Source: Eshraghiella sp964405265 (GTDB lineage: Bacteria > Bacillota > Clostridia > Lachnospirales > Lachnospiraceae). Taken from it: a DNA stretch of 20,683 nucleotides. Of this stretch, positions 1-6,239 are shown piece after piece (the stretch's first letter is position 1; each line of letters opens with the position of its first letter). The stretch is from positions 1-20,683 of the forward strand of contig CAYONC010000021.1 in assembly GCA_964405265.1 (NCBI GenBank). Reading direction: 5' to 3'. Made by a program: the position numbers and the translations under genes. The notes beneath the pieces were generated by a model. It saw nothing but the letters and a program-made list of their open reading frames with translations, ran no database searches and was not told the origin of the DNA.

Positions 1-72
1 GGACAGGTGGCTCTCGCAACACCGGACTGGCGGCTCCGCCGCACCGTAATATTCATGACAGATAATAATCCT

Positions 73-567
73 TTAGTAAAATATCTTTTGTTCTTCTTTC
101 CGTAATGGTGTAAATGTAAGTTGCAATTCCATTCCCATTCCTTTTGCCAAACGCTTTAAGGTTGATAAAGATGGATTCGCAAGACCTCTTTCTATTTTGC
201 TTATGTCTGCCTGATGTATACCGGTAGATTCTGATAATTGTTTCTGTGTCATGTTTGCAATTTCTCTTGCTTTGATTAGATTTTCTGCAAGCTCTGCAAC
301 AATGTCAATTTTCTTTTTATTTACTTCAATTCCATCTTCCCATATATCTTCAGCGTCTAAATCCAAATAATCGTTCCATGATATACCATAACCGCCTGTG
401 TCTACCGTTACACCTTTGAATAGCTCATTATCTGTTTCAAACACTTTAAATTGCGGAAATAGAGAGTACAAAGACTTTATATCATATGCTTTTTCAATTC
501 CGTTCAAAAATTCAACCAACAGAATATGATTTTCCATTGGTTTAACGGATATAATTTTATGCGTCAT
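73..567 (-). CDS. DUF2442-XRE fusion, likely antitoxin/repressor
   Basis: A 164-residue protein with two parts. Residues about 5-82 resemble DUF2442, a small domain usually encoded beside DUF4160 proteins. Residues about 95-150 form an XRE-type helix-turn-helix, visible as MTQKQLSESTGIHQADISKI followed by LANPSLSTLKRLAKGM. The ATG at 565-567 has an AGGAGG ribosome binding site six bases upstream. It is the second gene of a two-gene operon, 18 bp after the DUF4160 gene. By family knowledge this arrangement resembles a type II toxin-antitoxin module in which the DNA-binding partner represses its own promoter. The role is inferred; no toxin activity can be read from the sequence. It could also be a plain autoregulated regulator pair. 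Confidence 0.8.
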   Translation of the reverse strand: MTHKIISVKPMENHILLVEFLNGIEKAYDIKSLYSLFPQFKVFETDNELFKGVTVDTGGYGISWNDYLDLDAEDIWEDGIEVNKKKIDIVAELAENLIKAREIANMTQKQLSESTGIHQADISKIERGLANPSLSTLKRLAKGMGMELQLTFTPLRKEEQKIFY

Positions 568-585
568 ACGAAAGCCTCCTTTCTA

Positions 586-840
586 TTATTCAATAGGTTC
601 TAACTGTGAAAATTCCTGTGTTTCCCACATTTTTAACAATTCATTTCCATATCTTAAAACAAATGTTTTGATGAGTTTCTGTTCTTTAGAAGGAATATCT
701 CCTTCAAACATTTCTCCGTCTGACAAGGAGAACATACCAATATAATCTCCATAAATAGCATGGATATGTGGTGGATTGTGTTCTTTTTGTTTAAAGTACA
801 TTTTTATTACTATCCCGTGAAATCTTGAAATTACTGGCAT
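586..840 (-). CDS. DUF4160 family protein (putative toxin partner)
   Basis: An 84-residue protein with the DUF4160 signature: MPVISRFHGIVI at the N-terminus, then HNPPHIHAIYGDY. I chose the ATG at 838-840 because AAAGGAGA lies just upstream and because a longer reading to 891 would begin inside the promoter. DUF4160 proteins are small, of unknown biochemistry, and are typically paired with DUF2442 proteins; such pairs are often treated as putative toxin-antitoxin modules. The partner follows 18 bp downstream on the same strand. Family assignment is fairly secure; the toxin role is inference. Confidence 0.8.
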   Translation of the reverse strand: MPVISRFHGIVIKMYFKQKEHNPPHIHAIYGDYIGMFSLSDGEMFEGDIPSKEQKLIKTFVLRYGNELLKMWETQEFSQLEPIE

Positions 841-870
841 TCTTATTTTCTCCTTTGCTTTTCTGATATA

Positions 871-899
871 ATTATATGGGATATATCCCATAATGTCAA
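871..899 (-). promoter_or_regulatory. Sigma-A promoter of the DUF4160/XRE operon
   Basis: On the minus strand a perfect TTGACA (894-899) and a perfect TATAAT (871-876) are separated by exactly 17 bp. Transcription would start near 864, giving a leader of about 25 bases before the ATG at 840. It is an unusually strong match, as expected of a promoter held down by a repressor. Confidence 0.85.
875..892. promoter_or_regulatory. Palindromic operator in the promoter spacer
   Basis: TATGGGATATATCCCATA is a perfect 18-bp palindrome. It fills the spacer and touches the -10 box, so a bound dimer would block RNA polymerase. The likely ligand is the XRE protein of the same operon; this is inferred from position and symmetry. 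Confidence 0.65.
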
Positions 900-915
900 T
901 ACAAAAACAACACGT

Positions 916-1155
916 TTACGCAATCATTCTGCAATTCCTACTATTCCGGCTATTCAGCACGTTTCCGTTATAATCAACTCTTTCTAAGGCTACTATGTTT
1001 TTATTCCACATAGCAGCCATAATCCGTAGGAATCCCTTTGCTATCGGTTTGCCTTGTGAGTTGCAAAGTGTCACGGTTGTTGCGTCTGCTGTGAGTCGAA
1101 TAATCCTCCCGTCTTTAGGATTTCTGCATCCTGCCTTTCCAATGCATAGATGACT
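916..1155 (-). other. Unidentified open frame without a start codon
   Basis: About 79 codons are open on the minus strand, bounded by TAG upstream and TAA at 916-918. The translation has a protein-like composition, with stretches such as GRIIRLTADATTVTLCNSQG and KGFLRIMAAMWNKNIVALER. There is no ATG or RBS at its beginning; the first ATG is internal, at 1018-1020. Its upstream part overlaps the IS110 remnant in another frame. It may be the C-terminal fragment of a gene broken by rearrangement, or chance. I do not recognise the family. Confidence 0.3.
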
Positions 1156-1374
1156 CTAATCAGCTTCTTTGTTGCATGAGTAAGAGCTGCCCTGTGTTTT
1201 TTGCCTTCTGCACGTTACTTTGCATAGTAGGTTGCAAAGGTTATGTCAAAACGGATTAAAGGAAGGCAGGCGTTAAAAAGCACGCTGCGAAGTTGTGAAT
1301 AACCGTGTTTTACCATTTTTCCACCATGGGATTCTGTTCCGGAAGCGATAAAACCGGGTTCAATCTTATTCCCA
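1071..1374 (-). pseudogene. IS110-family transposase, C-terminal remnant
   Basis: Read on the minus strand in one frame, this stretch gives the conserved C-terminal part of an IS110/IS116/IS902-type transposase. It shows IEPGFIASGTESHGGKMVKHG, then LRSVLFNACL, then RFDITFATYYAK, an in-frame TAA at 1215-1217, and RAEGKKHRAALTHATKKL followed by IRVIYALER. The TAA stands where relatives usually have a lysine, consistent with an AAA to TAA change. The N-terminal catalytic DEDD part is absent: the frame runs out near 1374, where sequence of an acyltransferase begins on the other strand. The homologous region probably ends near 1130, before the frame's stop at 1071-1073. This is a dead relic left by insertion and deletion. 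Confidence 0.75.
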
Positions 1375-1593
1375 GGTGTAGAAATTGGTGAAAATGTTCT
1401 TGTTGCTGCAGGTGCTGTTGTTAGTAAAAATGTACCAGATGGAAAAGTAGTAATGGGTGTGCCGGCTAAAGAAAAAGGAAATATTATAGATATTAAGGAT
1501 GAAAATGAACAATTAATATATCCATGGCCGGAACATTTAGAAGAATATAGGGGATATCCATGGCAAGAAAAGCCAAATGGTAAGATATTATGA
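1372..1593 (+). pseudogene. Hexapeptide-repeat acyltransferase, 3' fragment
   Basis: About 73 codons in one plus-strand frame end at TGA 1591-1593. They encode the last turns of a left-handed beta-helix transferase: PGVEIGENVLVAAGAVVSKN, then VPDGKVVMGVPAKEKGNI, and a polar tail ending in PWQEKPNGKIL. This matches the C-terminus of LbH acetyl/acyltransferases used in sugar or surface-polysaccharide modification. The 5' part, including start codon and RBS, is missing; the similarity begins right where the IS110 relic ends. It is therefore a truncated gene, probably cut by an IS-associated deletion. Confidence 0.7.
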
Positions 1594-1663
1594 AAATGAA
1601 CCTAAGACCACATTTATTGTAGCCTTGTCTGCAAAAAAACAAATATTATTTTATGCTTTTTCA

Positions 1664-2194
1664 TTAAACCGGAACCTGCTTGTCGAGGGCATTCATTACA
1701 AATTCAACCACCTGTTCAACCGGTTCCGTGCATCCTCTTTTTACATAAGTATATTCAACGGCTTTAATTCCTGAGACGATGTAGAAGCTTCTGTATTCCT
1801 GCTCAACCGGGTCGGCAGACAGAAGAGGCATCATTTCAGGAAGAAGAGGCATAAATTTCTCGCTAATCAGTGAACTGAAGCCGTTTTTGTACAGCAGTAT
1901 GAGCCTGTCGGCGTTATCCCTGATGTATGTGAAATGATGATACAGGTATCCGTCAGTATCGGACGGAATAATTCCCTTTCTGTATTCTTCACGCATATTG
2001 TCAAGCTGAAATTCTATCACGTCTTCTTTTAATTCAAAATTTCTGTAAAAGGTTTTTCTGCCTACCCCCGCCTTTTCACATAATTCTGTAATTGTTATTT
2101 TGTTAAAATGTGTATGCTCCATAAGACTGAAAAGAGCGTCTGCTATAATATGACGGCTGCGTACTGCCGTTATGTTAGTGTTGGATGAATACAT
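1664..2194 (-). CDS. TetR/AcrR-family transcriptional regulator
   Basis: A 176-residue regulator. The N-terminal TetR DNA-binding domain is clear: HIIADALFSLMEHTHFNKIT, then the HTH around residues 32-53 (ITELCEKAGVGRKTFYRNF). The rest is an all-helical ligand/dimer domain of the small TetR_C type with no recognisable ligand signature. I place the start at 2192-2194 (MYSSNTNITAVR), preceded by GAGGTG; a longer frame to 2293 has no supporting RBS and would run through the divergent promoter. It is transcribed away from the branching enzyme gene, with about 120 bp between the starts, so it most likely controls itself and that gene. The effector is unknown. Confidence 0.88.
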   Translation of the reverse strand: MYSSNTNITAVRSRHIIADALFSLMEHTHFNKITITELCEKAGVGRKTFYRNFELKEDVIEFQLDNMREEYRKGIIPSDTDGYLYHHFTYIRDNADRLILLYKNGFSSLISEKFMPLLPEMMPLLSADPVEQEYRSFYIVSGIKAVEYTYVKRGCTEPVEQVVEFVMNALDKQVPV

Positions 2195-2240
2195 AATGCA
2201 CCTCAATTTATACGTTAATGTGTCAGTTGCTCGGTGACTG

Positions 2241-2269
2241 TTGAAATTTGATTTTTTTATTGATATTAT
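2241..2269 (+). promoter_or_regulatory. Predicted promoter of the branching enzyme gene
   Basis: TTGAAA (2241-2246), a 17-bp spacer and TATTAT (2264-2269) point toward the branching enzyme, with a start of transcription near 2276. A TATAAT on the opposite strand (2265-2270) could serve the tetR gene, so the two promoters would overlap. Confidence 0.55.
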
Positions 2270-2285
2270 AACACAAGAAGAAAAA

Positions 2286-2301
2286 TGACACAAGCGTGTC
2301 A
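2286..2301. promoter_or_regulatory. Candidate TetR-type operator
   Basis: TGACAC-AAGC-GTGTCA is a perfect inverted repeat with 6-bp arms. It sits between the predicted transcription start and the RBS of the branching enzyme gene and overlaps a possible tetR -35. A second GTGTCA occurs at 2220-2225 facing a TGAC at 2235-2238, possibly a weaker second site near the tetR start. Confidence 0.5.
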
Positions 2302-2315
2302 GAAAGAGGCTATAT

Positions 2316-4085
2316 ATGGATATGCAGGATTTTTATACGGGAAAAGCATTTGATGCATACGAATTTTTTGGTGCACATGAAGAGAACGGCGGGATTGTGT
2401 TCAGAACCTATGCACCCAATGCATCAGGAATCACAATCATCGGAGAATTCAATTCCTGGAAAGAGCAGCCTATGGAACAGATTAACAGAAGCGGTATATG
2501 GGTAGGATATTCGCAGGATGCCGTTCCGGGCCAGATGTATAAGTATGTGATATACGGCAATAACGGAAGAGTGGAGCACTGTGATCCGTATGGTTTCGGA
2601 ATGGAGCTGCGGCCGGGAGCGTGCTCAATAATAAGAAATCTTGCAGAGTATGACTTTACTGATGATGAGTGGATGGAAAAGAGAAGCCGTCATATTGACG
2701 GACCCGTTAATATATATGAATTACATCTCGGTTCATGGAAAATGAACGGACAGAAATGGTATACATATGCTGAAATTGCAGACAGTCTTATAGAATATCT
2801 GAAGAAGGGCGGATATAATTATGTGGAATTTATGCCGGTTTCGGAGCACCCCTTTGACGGAAGCTGGGGATACCAGAATACGGGCTTTTTTGCACCGACC
2901 TCACGTTACGGAACGGCAAGAGAGCTTATGGAGCTGACGGACAGGCTTCATGGTGCGGGAATAGGGGTTATCATGGATTTTGTTCCCGTACATTTTGCCA
3001 TTGACGCGTACGGGCTAAAAGAATATGACGGAACGGCACTTTATGAATATCCGAACAGGGATGTGGGAGAAAGTGAATGGGGAAGCTGTAATTTTTCACA
3101 CTCAAGAGGTGATGTTGCAAGCTTTATATGTTCTGCGGCTAACTACTGGCTCAAGGAATATCATTTTGACGGAATAAGAATGGATGCGGTAAGCCGGCTT
3201 ATATACTGGCAGGGGGATGAGAAAAGAGGAGAAAACAGTGTTACGCTTAATTTCCTAAGGACGATGAACAGCGGCCTTCATGCACTGCATCCGACGGCAA
3301 TGCTGATAGCAGAGGATTCGACGGCATATCCGGGTGTAACACGGAGTGTAAGCGATGGCGGACTGGGTTTTGATTATAAATGGGATCTGGGCTGGATGCA
3401 TGATACTCTTGAATATATGGGGATGAGTCCTGAATGCAGGGAAAATGCTTCCGGAAAAATAACATTTTCTATACATTATGCTTATAATGAGCGATACATT
3501 CTGCCTTTTTCCCATGATGAAGTGGTACATGGCAAAAAGACCATCATTGACAAGCTGTATGGCGGTTATGAGGAAAAATTCGCACAACTGAGGCTGCTTT
3601 ATATGTACATGATGACTCATCCCGGCAAAAAGCTTAATTTTATGGGAAATGAACTTGCGATGTTCAGGGAATGGGATGAGAAGAGGGAACCGGACTGGGA
3701 GCTGCTTGATATACCTGAACATGCGGCTTTTAACCGCTTCATGAAGGATTTGAATGAAAAGTATAATACGGAAAGTGCATTATGGAAACTGGACCATACA
3801 TATGACGGTTTTAAGTGGGCTGACTCAGGAAGCGGAAAAAGTGTTTTTGCATATACAAGAACGGACGGAAAAACCACTATTCTGACTGTGCTGAATTTTT
3901 CTGACAGGGAGCAGACTGTTGATTCGGACGTTGTTAGCGGTGCTTTCGTGATGCTTAACACGGACTGGGATATATTCGGAGGAAATACCGAAACGTCGAG
4001 CGGAATTGCCATGGATGATACAATACCGCCGTATACGGGAATAATGTGCCGGGTTACTTCCTGCGGGTGTAACGGAGAATTATAA
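2316..4085 (+). CDS. glgB: 1,4-alpha-glucan (glycogen) branching enzyme, GH13
   Basis: A 589-residue cytoplasmic enzyme that would cut alpha-1,4 glucan and re-attach the piece as an alpha-1,6 branch. Residues about 15-110 form a CBM48-type domain (FFGAHEENGGIVFRTYAPNA, GEFNSWK). The GH13 barrel follows with all conserved regions: DFVPVHFA (region I), GIRMDAVSRLIY with nucleophile D290, IAEDST with acid/base E333, and FSHDEVVHGK with H400-D401. YELHLGSW and SWGYQNTGFFAPTSRYG are typical of branching enzymes. A C-terminal beta domain closes the protein. It is shorter than long GlgB forms because the extra N1 domain is missing. The ATG has AGAGG six bases upstream. No glgC, glgA or glgP lies beside it, so it stands alone under the divergent TetR. 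Confidence 0.9.
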   Translation: MDMQDFYTGKAFDAYEFFGAHEENGGIVFRTYAPNASGITIIGEFNSWKEQPMEQINRSGIWVGYSQDAVPGQMYKYVIYGNNGRVEHCDPYGFGMELRPGACSIIRNLAEYDFTDDEWMEKRSRHIDGPVNIYELHLGSWKMNGQKWYTYAEIADSLIEYLKKGGYNYVEFMPVSEHPFDGSWGYQNTGFFAPTSRYGTARELMELTDRLHGAGIGVIMDFVPVHFAIDAYGLKEYDGTALYEYPNRDVGESEWGSCNFSHSRGDVASFICSAANYWLKEYHFDGIRMDAVSRLIYWQGDEKRGENSVTLNFLRTMNSGLHALHPTAMLIAEDSTAYPGVTRSVSDGGLGFDYKWDLGWMHDTLEYMGMSPECRENASGKITFSIHYAYNERYILPFSHDEVVHGKKTIIDKLYGGYEEKFAQLRLLYMYMMTHPGKKLNFMGNELAMFREWDEKREPDWELLDIPEHAAFNRFMKDLNEKYNTESALWKLDHTYDGFKWADSGSGKSVFAYTRTDGKTTILTVLNFSDREQTVDSDVVSGAFVMLNTDWDIFGGNTETSSGIAMDDTIPPYTGIMCRVTSCGCNGEL

Positions 4086-4094
4086 AGAGAAGAT

Positions 4095-4128
4095 AATTCC
4101 GGCTGTGTTTGATGATACAGCCGGAATT
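4095..4128. terminator. Perfect stem-loop between convergent genes
   Basis: AATTCCGGCTGT and ACAGCCGGAATT form a perfect 12-bp stem with a 10-base loop, 10 bp after the branching enzyme stop and 28 bp from the end of the convergent gene. There is no clean T-run on the plus strand; the minus-strand side is T-rich. It probably ends transcription from both sides. Confidence 0.65.
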
Positions 4129-4155
4129 GATGCAAAGTTGATACCTGTGTGATAA

Positions 4156-6015
4156 TTATCCTACTGCTACCTCAACTTTTTTACCGCTGAATGCCACGCC
4201 GTATTTATATATGGTTTTAACTCCGGCAGCAGTCAGTTCGGTATCGTATTTTTTATCATTAATCTGTTTAAGGGCAGTTTCTGCCAGTTTTTTGAGGCTG
4301 CCTTCCGTACAATTTTTTTCTGCTTTAAGTTCAATTAAAATTCCGGGCAGATTTTTCTGCAATGGTCTCAGTTGGATATCGTATCTTCCATCGCCGGATT
4401 CCTTGTTGGAGGAAACGAAAGCACCGCCGAGTAATGCACAAAGTCCGAGCATAAAACCATGGTAAAAATTTTCACCCGCGGTATCGAAGGAGCTTACAGA
4501 CTGTGTAAGCAGGGTTTGAACGGCAGCTTTAAGTTTAATGTTATTTCCTGAAAAAATAGCTTCCTGAACTGAAATAGCAGTCGTTTGCGGAATGATGTTA
4601 TCGAGTTTTTGTAAAATCTCCTTATTGTATACGAGTGAGATTTCCCTGTTAGGAAGTGACACTTCGCACATAAAATCGCCATTAAAGGAGGGTGTTGTTT
4701 TAAGTACTCTTAAATATCCTGCAACAAGAAGAAAACTGTATATGGTTGAAGGATTATTCTTGATTTGCGGATAAATGACACCTGTATCAATATAGGTAGT
4801 AAACGAGTTGCCGTTAACAAGAGAAGTGAGCTTCTCGTAAATCTCTTTATCCGATTCGGCAATTATTTCACCAATGATATCATTACTGCCGGTAGACTGC
4901 CAGAATGCTCTCGGTTCACATTCGTTATTGAAATAGTTAATAACCGACCACGGATTGAAAATTTCTGTTTTGCCGAACCGGTAGCCGTCATACCACTCAC
5001 AAAGTTCGTTAAATTTATCCTTAACACCATAGTATGCTGTCATTTGCCTGATTTCATCATAAGTAAAACCAAAATAAGAGCTGTATTTATTATCTAAAAC
5101 GGAATTTATCGTAAGGTTGTTAAGACCACTGAAAATACTTTCTTTGGCAATGCGCAGGATGCCTGTTAAAAATCCGTAAGACAGGTGCCTGTTATCTTTA
5201 AACCCGCCGGAAAACAGATTTCGCATAAACAGTATGATCTTGTCATAAAAACCCTGCATATAGCCCTGCTGAATGGGAATATCGTATTCGTCAATGATTA
5301 TAATGGCTTTTTCTCCATAATGCTCATCCAACATTTGTGACAGCTTTGAAAGTGACATCATCATATCGTTTTCCGTGGCATTATCGTCAAGCACTTTGCG
5401 GATATAGTCTTTGCTGTACGGACTTAAAGCAGTACTTTCGAGCAGCTCGCTGTGCCTTTCAAATTCGTCACGTAATGTATTATATATTAAGTCATAGGTT
5501 GCTTCCCAGGTTTCACATTTAATATCCTTAAATGTTACAAAAATAACGGGATATTTGCCTTGATAATCACGGTATTTTTGACCGCATGACCAAATCATTT
5601 TGTCTTCGAAGTATATAGAAGTGTCTTCGTCATTTTTTTCAAAAAAAGTGCGGAGCATATCCATGTTTAAGGTCTTTCCGAACCGACGGGGACGTGTAAA
5701 CAAAGAGACCATAGGCCGTTCATCGATAAAATCCTTAATCATCATCGTCTTATCAATATAGTAATATTCAGTAGAAGCCAGACGGTAATCGGAAATGCCG
5801 ACAGGCAGCGGCAGATTTTTCGGACGGCCGGTTTTTATATATGTACCGGACTTTATTCTGACATCCGCCGGTTTTTTTGCATCTGCAGGAATAAGCCAGA
5901 ATTTTCCGCTTTTTACCGCTCCCTCAATTTTTCCGCTTTTGCAAAGAGCTGTTACTCTTCTCTCGCTTATATTCCAAAGTCTTGCAGCCTCTTTTACAAA
6001 CATTGTATCTGTCAT
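4156..6015 (-). CDS. HTH + AAA-ATPase-like + PD-(D/E)XK nuclease-like protein
   Basis: A 619-residue protein of the AAA-ATPase-like (PF09820-type) / PDDEXK_9 group. Residues 1-50 look like a MerR/excisionase-style winged HTH (FVKEAARLWNISERRVTALC, GKFWLIP). Residues about 70-330 hold the ATPase-like domain with SLFTRPRRFGKTLNMDML in place of a Walker A and IIIIDEYDIPI (238-248) as Walker B. Near residues 545-575, GDGRYDIQLRP and ILIELKAEK give the D...ExK core of a PD-(D/E)XK fold. The ATG has GGAGG upstream. The family is common and multi-copy in Lachnospiraceae and Bacteroidetes, but its function is unknown; mobile-element or defence roles are only suggested. It has its own promoter and is flanked by convergent and divergent genes. 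Confidence 0.85.
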   Translation of the reverse strand: MTDTMFVKEAARLWNISERRVTALCKSGKIEGAVKSGKFWLIPADAKKPADVRIKSGTYIKTGRPKNLPLPVGISDYRLASTEYYYIDKTMMIKDFIDERPMVSLFTRPRRFGKTLNMDMLRTFFEKNDEDTSIYFEDKMIWSCGQKYRDYQGKYPVIFVTFKDIKCETWEATYDLIYNTLRDEFERHSELLESTALSPYSKDYIRKVLDDNATENDMMMSLSKLSQMLDEHYGEKAIIIIDEYDIPIQQGYMQGFYDKIILFMRNLFSGGFKDNRHLSYGFLTGILRIAKESIFSGLNNLTINSVLDNKYSSYFGFTYDEIRQMTAYYGVKDKFNELCEWYDGYRFGKTEIFNPWSVINYFNNECEPRAFWQSTGSNDIIGEIIAESDKEIYEKLTSLVNGNSFTTYIDTGVIYPQIKNNPSTIYSFLLVAGYLRVLKTTPSFNGDFMCEVSLPNREISLVYNKEILQKLDNIIPQTTAISVQEAIFSGNNIKLKAAVQTLLTQSVSSFDTAGENFYHGFMLGLCALLGGAFVSSNKESGDGRYDIQLRPLQKNLPGILIELKAEKNCTEGSLKKLAETALKQINDKKYDTELTAAGVKTIYKYGVAFSGKKVEVAVG

Positions 6016-6046
6016 TATGATACCTCCGCATGTAATTCATAAGGTC

Positions 6047-6075
6047 ATTATACCGAAAATTCGGAACAATATCAA
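6047..6075 (-). promoter_or_regulatory. Promoter of the HTH/ATPase-like gene
   Basis: On the minus strand TTGATA (6070-6075), a 17-bp spacer and TATAAT (6047-6052) lead to a start near 6040 and a leader of about 25 bases. The spacer contains the inverted repeat CCGAA-AA-TTCGG (6053-6064), a possible operator. Confidence 0.75.
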
Positions 6076-6130
6076 TAACTTTCGGAATAATGCCGGCGGT
6101 TTTCGGAATAATATCAGCTGTATTTCCAAA
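6060..6130. repeat. 21-bp-period tandem TTCGGAA repeats
   Basis: TTCGGAA occurs at 6060-6066, 6081-6087 and 6102-6108, exactly 21 bp apart, and a decayed copy (TTTCCAA) follows at 6123. Around each core the similarity extends to TTTCGGAATAATATCA-like sequence. Twenty-one bases are two helical turns, so the copies face the same side of the DNA. The array begins inside the promoter of the HTH/ATPase-like gene and ends before the divergent GGDEF promoter. Confidence 0.65.
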
Positions 6131-6162
6131 TAAAAGATTATCAAAATAAATAAGTGTTTCCA

Positions 6163-6191
6163 TTGAAACCGCTTCCTGAAAATGTTAAAAT
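6163..6191 (+). promoter_or_regulatory. Predicted promoter of the GGDEF gene
   Basis: TTGAAA (6163-6168), a 17-bp spacer and TAAAAT (6186-6191). The -10 lies inside the near-palindrome GTTAAAATTAAC (6184-6195). In the leader, TTTTCAG at 6221-6227 can pair with CTGAAAA at 6176-6182, though the latter lies upstream of the likely start of transcription. Confidence 0.55.
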
Positions 6192-6239
6192 TAACGTATA
6201 TTCAGACAAAAATTAACCGGTTTTCAGAATGGAGTGCTT

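Noticed and set aside
1..72. GC-rich start with the near-palindrome GGCGGCTCCGCC
   Set aside because: The loop would be only two bases and there is no T-run, so I do not call a terminator; no coding frame can be supported in so short a piece.
841..891. N-terminal extension of the DUF4160 protein to 101 residues
   Set aside because: It would start inside the -10/operator region; the ATG at 840 has a proper RBS and gives the usual family N-terminus.
1577..1774. 65-codon plus-strand frame beginning MVRYYENEP
   Set aside because: It overlaps the end of the acyltransferase fragment and the tetR 3' end, and has no RBS or family features.
3247..4135. Several minus-strand frames of 72-172 codons opposite the branching enzyme
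   Set aside because: They lie antisense to a fully motif-supported GH13 gene and have no family features or RBS.
6060..6130. Possible CRISPR array
   Set aside because: The unit is 21 bp in total, with a 7-bp core; there are no long repeats with unique spacers of 25 bp or more, and no cas genes.
5924..6163. 79-codon minus-strand frame with IIPK repeats
   Set aside because: The repeated residues simply reflect the 21-bp DNA repeat read in frame; it runs through a promoter into the HTH gene in another frame.
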